DNA of 64,000 bases, taken from Kribbella sandramycini (GTDB lineage Bacteria; Actinomycetota; Actinomycetes; Propionibacteriales; Kribbellaceae). Below are positions 57,158 to 64,000 of this stretch, one piece after another. How positions within the stretch are numbered: position 1 is the stretch's first letter; each line of letters opens with the position of its first letter. The stretch covers positions 62,001 through 126,000 of the forward strand of contig NZ_JABJRC010000003.1 of NCBI RefSeq assembly GCF_013131805.1. Reading direction: 5' to 3'. The translations under genes were made by a program, and so were the position numbers. Below the pieces are notes generated by a model. The model had not been told where the DNA came from, did no database searches, and saw only the letters and a list, made by a program, of their open reading frames with translations.

Positions 57158-58455
57158 TCAGTACTCCACGGTCCGAGCTCACCATCGATCGTCAGGTCGC
57201 GTGCGGCGCCGGTGATCTCGAGATCGAACCGGTCCCCCGCCTCGGCCAGCAGCGCTGGTGTCACCAGCAGCTCATGCGGGGTCAGCGTGTCCCTGATCCG
57301 CGCGAGCCGCAGCTCCGACCAATCCCGCCGTCCGCACATCGTGATCGCAGCCAGGACGGCGGTCTCGTCGTCCGCCATCACCATCGGCAGCCGCGATCTC
57401 CGCGCGCCCCCGGCCCCGGACGTCAGCGCGTTCACATAGCTGGCCTGCAGATCGATCTGGGACAGGATCCGCGCCGGCATCACGTCGGCCAGACCGAGCC
57501 CGGACGCGTTCCCGTGCGATGCCGGCGACAGCGAATGCACGGTGATCGCCGCGATCGACGGCGACTCGAACTCGGGGATGCCGTGCACCCAGCACCGCCC
57601 GATCACGTTCGTGTCCATGCCGGCGCCGGATTTGTCCTTGCCCAACTCGTCGACCACCAGGACGTCGAGTGATTCGAACGGCAGTCGCCCGAGCAGACTG
57701 TTGGCCCGCTGCAACAACGCGTGTTCGGCCGCGCCCGCGATCCCGGCCGCATCCACGAGCTCGACGGCTGCGGTCTGGTCAATGGCGTTCTCCAGAATCG
57801 CCAGCCCGCCAAGGATCTTGCCGCCAGCGACAACCATCCTCGCCGACGCCTCGATGTTGCCGCCGAGTGCGGGGATCCCGCCGGCATGCAGAGCAGCCGC
57901 GCCGGAATGGTTGCCGAGGCCAATGGCCAGGATCTTCGCCAGCCCGCTCTCGATCGGCCCCCGGAAGTCCGTGTGTGGCTTGATCCGGTTCACCAGCAGA
58001 ACGCCGTCCGCCGCGGCGGCAATCGCGTCGTGATGCACCGGCGTACCGTCGTCGAGGTGGCCGACAACAACGGTCTTCATCGTTGCCTCGACGCGGCAAC
58101 CAACCGATTCGGGTGTGATGCCGAGCCCGGCCAGCATCTCCCGCTGCCCGTCCGCGGTCGCGCCGCCGTGCGAGCCCATCGCCGGCACCACGAACGGATC
58201 CGCTCCGACCGAGGCGAGCCATTCGACAGCAGCACGCACGACCGGTACCAGATCGTGGATGCCACGACTACCCGCCGTCACCGCGATCCGAGCACCAGCA
58301 GCGATCTGGCCGCGCAACGGCTCCAGCGCCGTCCGAGTGGCCGCGACCGGGTCGACCGTCGGCAAGTCGGACAGCAGCCGGCGGATCGGCGTGACCTGCG
58401 GAATCGTCCCGGCCGGCCGCAGCCCCCGAACCGCTTCGAACGGGCCCCAGTTCAT
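57154..58455 (-). CDS. LarA-like (lactate racemase N-domain) protein
   Basis: 433 residues. DUF2088/LarA-type N-domain: AVTAGSRGIHDLVPVVRAAV, FVVPAMGSHGGATADGQREM, and NRIKPHTDFRGPIESGLAKIL, matching the nickel-pincer racemase superfamily; ILAIGLGNHSGAAALHAGG follows. LarA enzymes epimerise 2-hydroxy acids such as lactate using a nickel-pincer cofactor made by LarB/C/E, which are not in the window. Members of this short branch act on varied hydroxy acids. Start overlaps the IlvD stop (TGATG). Confidence 0.78.
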   Translation of the reverse strand: MNWGPFEAVRGLRPAGTIPQVTPIRRLLSDLPTVDPVAATRTALEPLRGQIAAGARIAVTAGSRGIHDLVPVVRAAVEWLASVGADPFVVPAMGSHGGATADGQREMLAGLGITPESVGCRVEATMKTVVVGHLDDGTPVHHDAIAAAADGVLLVNRIKPHTDFRGPIESGLAKILAIGLGNHSGAAALHAGGIPALGGNIEASARMVVAGGKILGGLAILENAIDQTAAVELVDAAGIAGAAEHALLQRANSLLGRLPFESLDVLVVDELGKDKSGAGMDTNVIGRCWVHGIPEFESPSIAAITVHSLSPASHGNASGLGLADVMPARILSQIDLQASYVNALTSGAGGARRSRLPMVMADDETAVLAAITMCGRRDWSELRLARIRDTLTPHELLVTPALLAEAGDRFDLEITGAARDLTIDGELGPWSTE

Positions 58456-60299
58456 CAGTGACTCTGCCGGGCGACGGCGGATCCGGTCCGCCCGACGAGG
58501 AAGTCGAGGTCGCAGCCCTTGTCGGCCTGGGTGACATGGTCGACGTACAGGCGGGCCCAGCCGCGATCCGTCGGCGGCGCCGGCGGCTGCCAGTCGGCGC
58601 GGCGCTTCGCCAGCTCCTCCTCCGAGACGTCCAGGTGCAGACTGCGCGCGGCGACGTCGAGCTCGATCCAGTCACCAGTCCGGACCAGCGCGAGCGGACC
58701 GCCGACCGCGGCCTCGGGCGTCACGTGCAGCACAACCGTTCCGTACGCCGTCCCACTCATTCGGGCGTCGGAGATCCGGACCATGTCGTCGACGCCGATC
58801 GCGGCCAGCTTGCGCGGGATCGTCATGTTGCCGACCTCCGGCATCCCCGGGTAGCCGCGCGGCCCCGAGTTCTGCAGGACGAGCACCGTGTCCTCGTCGA
58901 CATCCAGCTCCGGGTCGTCGACAGCCTTGTCGTACTCCTCGATACTGCTGAAGACCAGCGCCTTGCCGCGATGCCGCAGGAACCGCTCGGACGCTGCCGA
59001 CTGCTTGATGACCGCGCCGTCCGGCGCCAGATTCCCCTTGAGGACGGCGGTGCCCGCGCCGCTGCCGAGCGGGTTGCCGACCGGGCGGATGACCTGGATC
59101 GCGGGCTGACCTTCCTGGCCCGACCAGTCGATCCGTTCGGCGTTGGCGACGTTCTCGCCCATCGTCCGCCCGGTGACCGTGATCGCGTCGGTCTTGATCA
59201 GCGGCAGGATCTCGCGCAGCACCGCGGGCAGACCGCCCGCGTAGTAGAAGTCCTCCATCAGGTACTTACCGGACGGCTGCAGGTCGACCAGCCACGGTAC
59301 GCCGCGCGCCCACTCGTCCATGTCGTCGAGTGAGAGCTCGACGCCGACCCGGCCCGCGATCGCGAGCAGATGGATGACGGCGTTCGTGGAGCCGCCGATC
59401 GCGGCGTTCGCGCGGACGGCGTTCGCGAAGGCGTCCCGGGTGAGGATGTCGGACGGCTTGAGGTCCTCCTGGACCATCTCGACGATCCGCCGGCCGGCCT
59501 GCTGAGCGATCGAGTATCGGCGCGAGTCGACGGCCGGGATCGCGGCGGACCCGGTCAGCTGCAGGCCGAGCGCTTCCGCCATACAGGCCATCGTGGACGC
59601 CGTGCCCATCGTCATACAGTGCCCGTTGCTGCGGGACATCCCGGACTCCGCCGCGGCGTAGTCCGCCTCGGACATCCGGCCGGCGTTGCGCTCCTGGGTG
59701 AACCGCCAGACCGCCGTCCCGGAGCCGATGTCGCAACCGCGGAACTTGCCGTTCAGCATCGGGCCGCCGGTCACCACGAGGGTCGGCAGGTCGACGCTCG
59801 CGGCGCCCATGATCGAGCCGGGAGTCGTCTTGTCGCAGCCGGTCAGCAGGATGGCGCCGTCGATCGGGTTGCCGCGCAGCGACTCCTCGACGTCCATGCT
59901 GAGCAGGTTGCGGAAGAGCATCGCGGTCGGCCGCAGCATGGTTTCGCCGAGCGACATCACCGGGAACTCGAGCGGGAAGCCGCCGGCCTGCCAGACGCCG
60001 CGCTTCACCGACTCGGCCACTCGGCGCAGGTGCGCATTACACGGCGTCAGCTCCGACCAGGTGTTGCAGATCCCGATCACCGGCCGCCCGTCGAACACCT
60101 CGTCGGTGAACCCTTGGGCCCGCATCCACGACCGGTGGATGAACCCGTTCCGCCCTTCCTCGCCGAACCAATGTTCGTAGCTGCGCAGGTCGCTCGACGA
60201 CCGCGGCGGCGCCTCGGAGCCCTTCTCCGGGGTCGGCTCCCCCGAGGACGGCGGTACGTCGAGGTCGCGCGGATCGTCGGTCGGCGGCACGTCGCTCAT
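58455..60299 (-). CDS. IlvD/Edd-family sugar-acid dehydratase
   Basis: 614 residues with an extended acidic/proline N-terminus (about 1-38) before RSYEHWFGEEGRNGFIHRSW. Iron-sulfur ligands lie in LTGCDKTTPG and SNGHCMTMGTAST, the first also holding active-site Lys; the N-terminal block ICNTWSELTPCNAHL is of the L-arabinonate/D-xylonate/galactonate dehydratase group, not of IlvD proper. It should convert an aldonate to a 2-keto-3-deoxy acid. Next to a FAH-family enzyme and a semialdehyde dehydrogenase this makes a Weimberg-type route to 2-oxoglutarate. Overlaps its neighbours by 1-4 bp. Confidence 0.9.
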   Translation of the reverse strand: MSDVPPTDDPRDLDVPPSSGEPTPEKGSEAPPRSSSDLRSYEHWFGEEGRNGFIHRSWMRAQGFTDEVFDGRPVIGICNTWSELTPCNAHLRRVAESVKRGVWQAGGFPLEFPVMSLGETMLRPTAMLFRNLLSMDVEESLRGNPIDGAILLTGCDKTTPGSIMGAASVDLPTLVVTGGPMLNGKFRGCDIGSGTAVWRFTQERNAGRMSEADYAAAESGMSRSNGHCMTMGTASTMACMAEALGLQLTGSAAIPAVDSRRYSIAQQAGRRIVEMVQEDLKPSDILTRDAFANAVRANAAIGGSTNAVIHLLAIAGRVGVELSLDDMDEWARGVPWLVDLQPSGKYLMEDFYYAGGLPAVLREILPLIKTDAITVTGRTMGENVANAERIDWSGQEGQPAIQVIRPVGNPLGSGAGTAVLKGNLAPDGAVIKQSAASERFLRHRGKALVFSSIEEYDKAVDDPELDVDEDTVLVLQNSGPRGYPGMPEVGNMTIPRKLAAIGVDDMVRISDARMSGTAYGTVVLHVTPEAAVGGPLALVRTGDWIELDVAARSLHLDVSEEELAKRRADWQPPAPPTDRGWARLYVDHVTQADKGCDLDFLVGRTGSAVARQSH

Positions 60300-61747
60300 C
60301 GTTTCACCTCACCTGTGCTGATGGCTCCGTCGATTCGGCGGCTGATGCCGAGTGGGTTGGCGTCGCGGAGTACGGCGGGCAGGACGGCGTCCGGCGCGTC
60401 CTGGTAGGCGACCGGGCGCTGGAAGCGGCGGGCCGCGGTGACGCCGACGCTGGTGTGGATCGAGCCGACGGTGGAGGGGAACGGGCCGCCGTGATGCTGG
60501 GCCCACGAGACTGCGACGCCGGTGGGCCAGCCGTTCCACAGCACACGCCCGGCCTTTGCCGTCAGCAACGGCAGCAGCTCGGTCGCCAGGTCGTTGTCGG
60601 TCTCCTCGGCGTGCAGGGTCGCAGTCAGGTTGCCGTCGAAGGCCGCGATTGCGGACCGCAGTTCGTCGAGGCCGTCGTATTCGACGACGATCGAGACCGG
60701 GCCGAAGCACTCTTCGAGGATCTCGTCGCGGCGGGCCAGCAGCTCGCCAACCGTTGTCTGCAGCAACGTCGCCCCGCCGGAGCCCCAAACCCGGACGCCT
60801 TCGACTTTCTCCAAGCGGGTCAGGCCGGTGTCGAAGGTCTCCTTGATTCGCTCGTTCAGCATCGTTGCCGCGGCGACGCCGCCGACTGCCTCGGTCAGCG
60901 CATCCTGGAGGCCGTGGCCGACCGGGAGGAAGAGCAGGCCGGGCTTGGTGCAGAACTGACCTACGCCGAGGGTGAACGAGCCGACGTAGCCGGTCGCGAT
61001 CTCCTTGCCGCGGGCATCGATCGCGGCCTGGGTGACGAAGACCGGGTTGAGGCTGCCGAGCTCGCCGTAGAACGGGATCGGCTCCGGGCGGGTGACGGCG
61101 ATCTCGTGCAGCGCTTTACCGGCCGGGACCGATCCGGTGAAGCCGGCGGCGGTGATCCGCGGGTCCTTCAGCGCGATCACGCCGACGTCGAAGCCCTGGA
61201 TCAGCCCGAACGCGCCGTCCGGCGCACCCGCCGTCCGGAGTGCCTCGATCATCACCTCGGCCGTCCGAACGGACAGCTCCGGGTGGCCGGGGTGGCCCTT
61301 GACGACCACCGGGCAACCGGCCGCGAACGCCGACGCCGTGTCACCGCCGCACACGCTGAACGCGAACGGGAAGTTGCTCGCCGCAAACACCAGCACCGGC
61401 CCGAGCGGGACGAGCACCCGCCGCAGGTCCGGCCGCGGCACCGGCTTCGCCGCGGCGTCCGCGGTGTCGATGACGACCTCGAGCAACGACCCCTCGACCA
61501 AGGCGTCGGCGAAGAGCCGCAGCTGGCCGGTGCTGCGGGCAACCTCGCCGCGCAACCGGGCCTCGGGCAACGATGACTCCCGCATCGCGATCGGCACCAG
61601 CTCGTCCACGGCCGCGTCGAGCGCGTCGGCGACGGTGCGGATCCACCCGGCCCGGACGGCGGGCTCCGCGGCGCCGAAGGCCGGGGCAGCGGCCGCCGCG
61701 GCGGCGAGGGCCTGCTCGAGCTCGGCGGGCGTGGTGTCGGGGGTCAT
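60296..61747 (-). CDS. 2-oxoglutarate semialdehyde (2,5-dioxovalerate) dehydrogenase
   Basis: 483 residues from ATG 61747 (ATGA overlap with the upstream gene). Aldehyde dehydrogenase of the KGSADH type: SNFPFAFSVCGGDTASAFAAG, VVKGHPGHPELS, FTGSVPAGKALHEIA, general base Glu in YGELGSLNPVFV, nucleophile Cys in GVGQFCTKPG. KGSADHs oxidise 2-oxoglutarate semialdehyde with NAD(P)+, the last step of pentose, hexarate and hydroxyproline breakdown. It could therefore also serve the hydroxyproline operon at 13.9-18.8 kb, which lacks its own dehydrogenase. Confidence 0.88.
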   Translation of the reverse strand: MTPDTTPAELEQALAAAAAAAPAFGAAEPAVRAGWIRTVADALDAAVDELVPIAMRESSLPEARLRGEVARSTGQLRLFADALVEGSLLEVVIDTADAAAKPVPRPDLRRVLVPLGPVLVFAASNFPFAFSVCGGDTASAFAAGCPVVVKGHPGHPELSVRTAEVMIEALRTAGAPDGAFGLIQGFDVGVIALKDPRITAAGFTGSVPAGKALHEIAVTRPEPIPFYGELGSLNPVFVTQAAIDARGKEIATGYVGSFTLGVGQFCTKPGLLFLPVGHGLQDALTEAVGGVAAATMLNERIKETFDTGLTRLEKVEGVRVWGSGGATLLQTTVGELLARRDEILEECFGPVSIVVEYDGLDELRSAIAAFDGNLTATLHAEETDNDLATELLPLLTAKAGRVLWNGWPTGVAVSWAQHHGGPFPSTVGSIHTSVGVTAARRFQRPVAYQDAPDAVLPAVLRDANPLGISRRIDGAISTGEVKR

Positions 61748-62637
61748 CGGTTCTCCTCCAGGTTCTGGGCGGTCAGGAACGCGAACGGCTCCCGCCCGGT
61801 GGCCACGGTGTTGGTCAGCGTCCCGAGCTCGGCGATCGTGATCGTGATGACATCGCCCTCGGCGAGCGCGAAGTCGAGCTCCGGCACGATGCCGGTCCCG
61901 GTCGCCAGGATCACGCCGTCCGGGAAGTCGTTCGGCAGGAACAGTACGTCGATCAGGTCCGGCAGCTCGCGGACCAGCTTCGCGGTGGACGTCGACCCGG
62001 TGAAGATCTCGGCGCCGGCGCGGCGGATGACGAGGTCGATCGCGAGGTCCTTGGCGTCGGCGATCTCCCAGACCGGGCGGATGCCGGTCGCGAGCGCGCA
62101 GCCGCCGGCGAAGAGTTTGGCCTGTGGGACGTAGAGCGGGTTGACGCCCTCGATCGAGCGCGAGCTCATGTCGTTGCAGATCGTGTAGCCGACGATCTGG
62201 CCGTGGCTGTTGGCAACGACCGCGAGCTCGGGCTCGGGGACGTCGTGGCCGGAGTCGACTCGGATGCCGACCGGCTCGCCGTCCGTCACAACTCGCCAGG
62301 CGGGCGCCTTCTGGAACAGCTCCGGACGGTCGGCGCTGTAAACCTTGTCGTAGACGGACTGCTCGGTGCTCTCCTCCATCCGGGCGCCGCGCGACCGCTC
62401 GTAGGTCACACCGGCGCACCAGACCTCGCCGCGACCGTCGAGCGGTGGCAGGAAGGTGAGGCCCTCGACCGGGAGCGCAGAGCCAGTCTTGGTGACTGTG
62501 GTCCGGAGCTCGTCGACGGTCAGGCGGAGCAGCTCGGCGAAGGTGGCGACGCCTTCGATCGGCGCGACGACGGCATCGGTACGGACGCCGACGACCGGGC
62601 GGCCGTCGTCCGGGGAGCGGTAGCGGACCAGGTGCAT
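61744..62637 (-). CDS. FAH-family 2-keto-3-deoxy acid dehydratase candidate
   Basis: 297 residues from ATG 62637 (AAGGG seven bases upstream; GTG 62652 is possible). Fumarylacetoacetate-hydrolase fold, metal-binding Glu residues in VWCAGVTYERSRGARMEES and VPEPELAVV, with VYDKVYSADRPELFQKAPAW and IEGVNPLYVPQAKLFAGGCA. This pattern matches the XylX-type 2-keto-3-deoxyxylonate/arabinonate dehydratase, which yields 2-oxoglutarate semialdehyde. The alternative, a 2,4-diketo-3-deoxy acid hydrolase giving pyruvate and lactate, cannot be excluded. Confidence 0.82.
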   Translation of the reverse strand: MHLVRYRSPDDGRPVVGVRTDAVVAPIEGVATFAELLRLTVDELRTTVTKTGSALPVEGLTFLPPLDGRGEVWCAGVTYERSRGARMEESTEQSVYDKVYSADRPELFQKAPAWRVVTDGEPVGIRVDSGHDVPEPELAVVANSHGQIVGYTICNDMSSRSIEGVNPLYVPQAKLFAGGCALATGIRPVWEIADAKDLAIDLVIRRAGAEIFTGSTSTAKLVRELPDLIDVLFLPNDFPDGVILATGTGIVPELDFALAEGDVITITIAELGTLTNTVATGREPFAFLTAQNLEENR

Positions 62638-62648
62638 GGGTGACCCTT

Positions 62649-64000
62649 TCACATCGAGGTGCCGAGCAGACCGCGGGTGATCTGGAAGCCGATGTTGCGG
62701 GAGGCAACTGCTTTCGGGACGAGCCGGCGGCTCGCGACCAGGGCGATCGTGTCGAGCGCGATCCGGGCCTGGTCGGCGGCGTCGCCGGTGGCAACGGCGT
62801 CCAGGTCGTCGCCGTAGGTCGCGACGGTCTCCGGGTCGTTGCTGATCTCAACGACGGGGACGAAGCGCTGGGCCGATACGGTGCCCCCGGCAACGTGCGC
62901 GAGGATCTGCTGGACGCCGGTGGCGCCGAACCCGGTCGCGGTTTCCATCCAGTCGGTGCCGGGCATCCGCATCACATGCCAGCCGGGCGCGGTGAGCTGC
63001 TGGCCGTGAGCGACGGTCGGGCCGACGTCGTCCGGCGTACCGAACGCCGTGGTCCGGAAGCCTTCGTGCGCCAGTAGGGCGCCGCGGGAGGAGAGAACGA
63101 CGGACCCGCCGGAGCCCACGATCTCCTGGCCGACCAGGGCGAGCGCCTCGGCGGTCTGATCGGTCAGCCGGCCACGGGCCTCCAGGCCGAGGGTCAGGGT
63201 GCCGAGGTTGCCGTCGTACTCAATCGGAGCCTGCAGGTCGAAGCCGCGGAACCATTCGCGCACTTTGTTGCCGACGGCATCGAGGCCGCCGTCCGCCTGG
63301 ATGCTGGCCCAGCCGAAGCGGGACGGGTCCTTGCCGGCTTCGACGAGGCGGGAGCGGAAGTAGTCGTTGTGGGTCTTCTCGCAGCCGTGTTCGAGGAGCA
63401 GGGCCATTCGGGTGTTCGGGTGCAGGAGGTAGCCGAGCATGATTCGGGCGAAGGTCTCCTCGGAGGCGCCGCCACTGCTGCCGCAGCCCTCGGTGTGCGG
63501 GAGGGCGACCATTCGGGTGACGGCGTCGCCGGCCCAGTTCTCCAGCTCTGCTTGGGCTGCGAGCCGGAGAGCGATCTGGCCGGAGCAGAGGCTGGTCGGG
63601 AGGATCAGGCCGACTGCCTCGGGGAGCAACCGGTCGTCGACCTGGAGGAGTCGTGCCGGGGTGCGGGATGTCGACGTCAGGCCGGTCAGCGGGAGTCCGT
63701 CGAGGGGCGCGTCGCGGAGGTCGGCGGGGAGGTCGGTCAGGGCGCGGCTCATCCGGCCGTCGGTGCTGATCGAGACGCCGTCGCGCGGGCCTTGCTGTTT
63801 CCAGTTCCGCCAGATCGACACTTGGCTGTGGCCGGCCCGCTCGCCCGCGCTCGGCTCGCCGGAGGCGACGCGGACGGTGAGCTCGAAGGTCTCGGCGGTG
63901 AGCTCGGCCATCGGCGTACCGGTCAGGCAGCGGCCGGCGTCGACGTCCATCTCGGCGTGCAGGCGCTCGTACCGGGCGCTGGTGGTGACGAACTTGAGCG
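62649..64000 (-). CDS. UxaA-family altronate/galactarate-type dehydratase (5' end outside window)
   Basis: The stop is at 62649-62651; the frame stays open through 64000 (residues before MDVDAGRC read LKFVTTSARYERLHAE) with no start, so the gene is cut by the window edge. Visible part: the GHSQVSIWRNWKQQG region, LPHTEGCGSSGGASEETFAR with a metal-cluster cysteine, LLLEHGCEKTHNDYF, GSGGSVVLSSRGALLAHEGF and MRMPGTDWMETATGFGATGV, all typical of the UxaA/GarD dehydratase domain. An N-terminal SAF domain is expected beyond the edge. First visible gene of the operon; gap to the FAH gene is 11 bp. Confidence 0.88.
   Translation of the reverse strand, partial: LKFVTTSARYERLHAEMDVDAGRCLTGTPMAELTAETFELTVRVASGEPSAGERAGHSQVSIWRNWKQQGPRDGVSISTDGRMSRALTDLPADLRDAPLDGLPLTGLTSTSRTPARLLQVDDRLLPEAVGLILPTSLCSGQIALRLAAQAELENWAGDAVTRMVALPHTEGCGSSGGASEETFARIMLGYLLHPNTRMALLLEHGCEKTHNDYFRSRLVEAGKDPSRFGWASIQADGGLDAVGNKVREWFRGFDLQAPIEYDGNLGTLTLGLEARGRLTDQTAEALALVGQEIVGSGGSVVLSSRGALLAHEGFRTTAFGTPDDVGPTVAHGQQLTAPGWHVMRMPGTDWMETATGFGATGVQQILAHVAGGTVSAQRFVPVVEISNDPETVATYGDDLDAVATGDAADQARIALDTIALVASRRLVPKAVASRNIGFQITRGLLGTSM

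Overview
The window is high-GC actinobacterial chromosome. Evidence: very GC-rich codon use, many GTG and TTG starts, ATGA/GTGA start-stop overlaps inside operons, and the families present (GlxA-type AraC regulators, KipI/KipA oxoprolinase, TAP-type lipoprotein hydrolases, DUF4091 and heparinase-like secreted enzymes). The gene set resembles Kribbella or a related Propionibacteriales soil actinomycete; that is inference, as no ribosomal marker is present. No phage structural genes, integrase, transposase or CRISPR array were seen.

Layout. 1-3.0 kb: GntR regulator divergent from pxpABC (5-oxoprolinase). 3.0-9.4 kb: ECF sigma factor with a membrane partner, a large secreted DUF4091 protein with discoidin-like modules, a GlxA/AraC regulator and an HD-domain protein. 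9.4-13.8 kb: a 1068-residue surface protein made of LxxGxxx repeats with its small membrane partner, then a UBP zinc-finger protein. 13.85-19.5 kb: a hydroxyproline catabolic operon (epimerase, DHDPS-type deaminase, fused HcnA-HcnB dehydrogenase subunit, HcnC-like subunit) below a 9-bp-armed palindrome and a cupin regulator. 19.5-26 kb: SDR/LysR pair, MarR/MFS/aldo-keto reductase unit, glycosidase-like/TetR pair. 26-31 kb: trypsin-like protease, branched-chain 2-oxoacid dehydrogenase operon with divergent Lrp regulator. 31-38.6 kb: LacI with tandem operators and a Gfo/Idh dehydrogenase, then small housekeeping-type genes including two adjacent degenerate genes. 38.9-44.6 kb: two paralogous secreted heparinase-like proteins with an SGNH hydrolase and a secreted SnoaL-like protein. 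44.6-49.9 kb: DinB, acetyltransferases, a zinc-ribbon TetR, and a third degenerate gene.

The most unusual region is 50.1-53.65 kb. Downstream of an ordinary tRNA-Thr(CGT) on the opposite strand lies a plus-strand run of divergent tRNA genes (Trp-like CCA, Pro TGG, Arg ACG, His GTG), an HNH nuclease gene, a tRNA-Gln(CTG), the RNA ligase gene rtcB, a small Cys/His-rich ORF and a tRNA-like Arg(CCG) element. It starts with a promoter-like sequence and a 47-codon ORF, and hairpins separate its units. The last tRNA-like element lies antisense across the 3' end of the neighbouring fucosidase gene, whose last codons are tRNA antisense sequence. This looks like a mobile tRNA-array/RNA-repair cassette, possibly supplying and repairing tRNAs cut by anticodon nucleases; that role is inference.

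53.6-64 kb is one tightly overlapping minus-strand operon of eight genes: UxaA-type dehydratase (cut by the window edge), FAH-family enzyme, semialdehyde dehydrogenase, IlvD/Edd sugar-acid dehydratase, LarA-like protein, a U32-like TIM-barrel protein, a GlcD-type FAD oxidase and a GH29 fucosidase. It reads as catabolism of a sugar acid by a non-phosphorylating (Weimberg-type) route, with lactate or glycolate handling attached.
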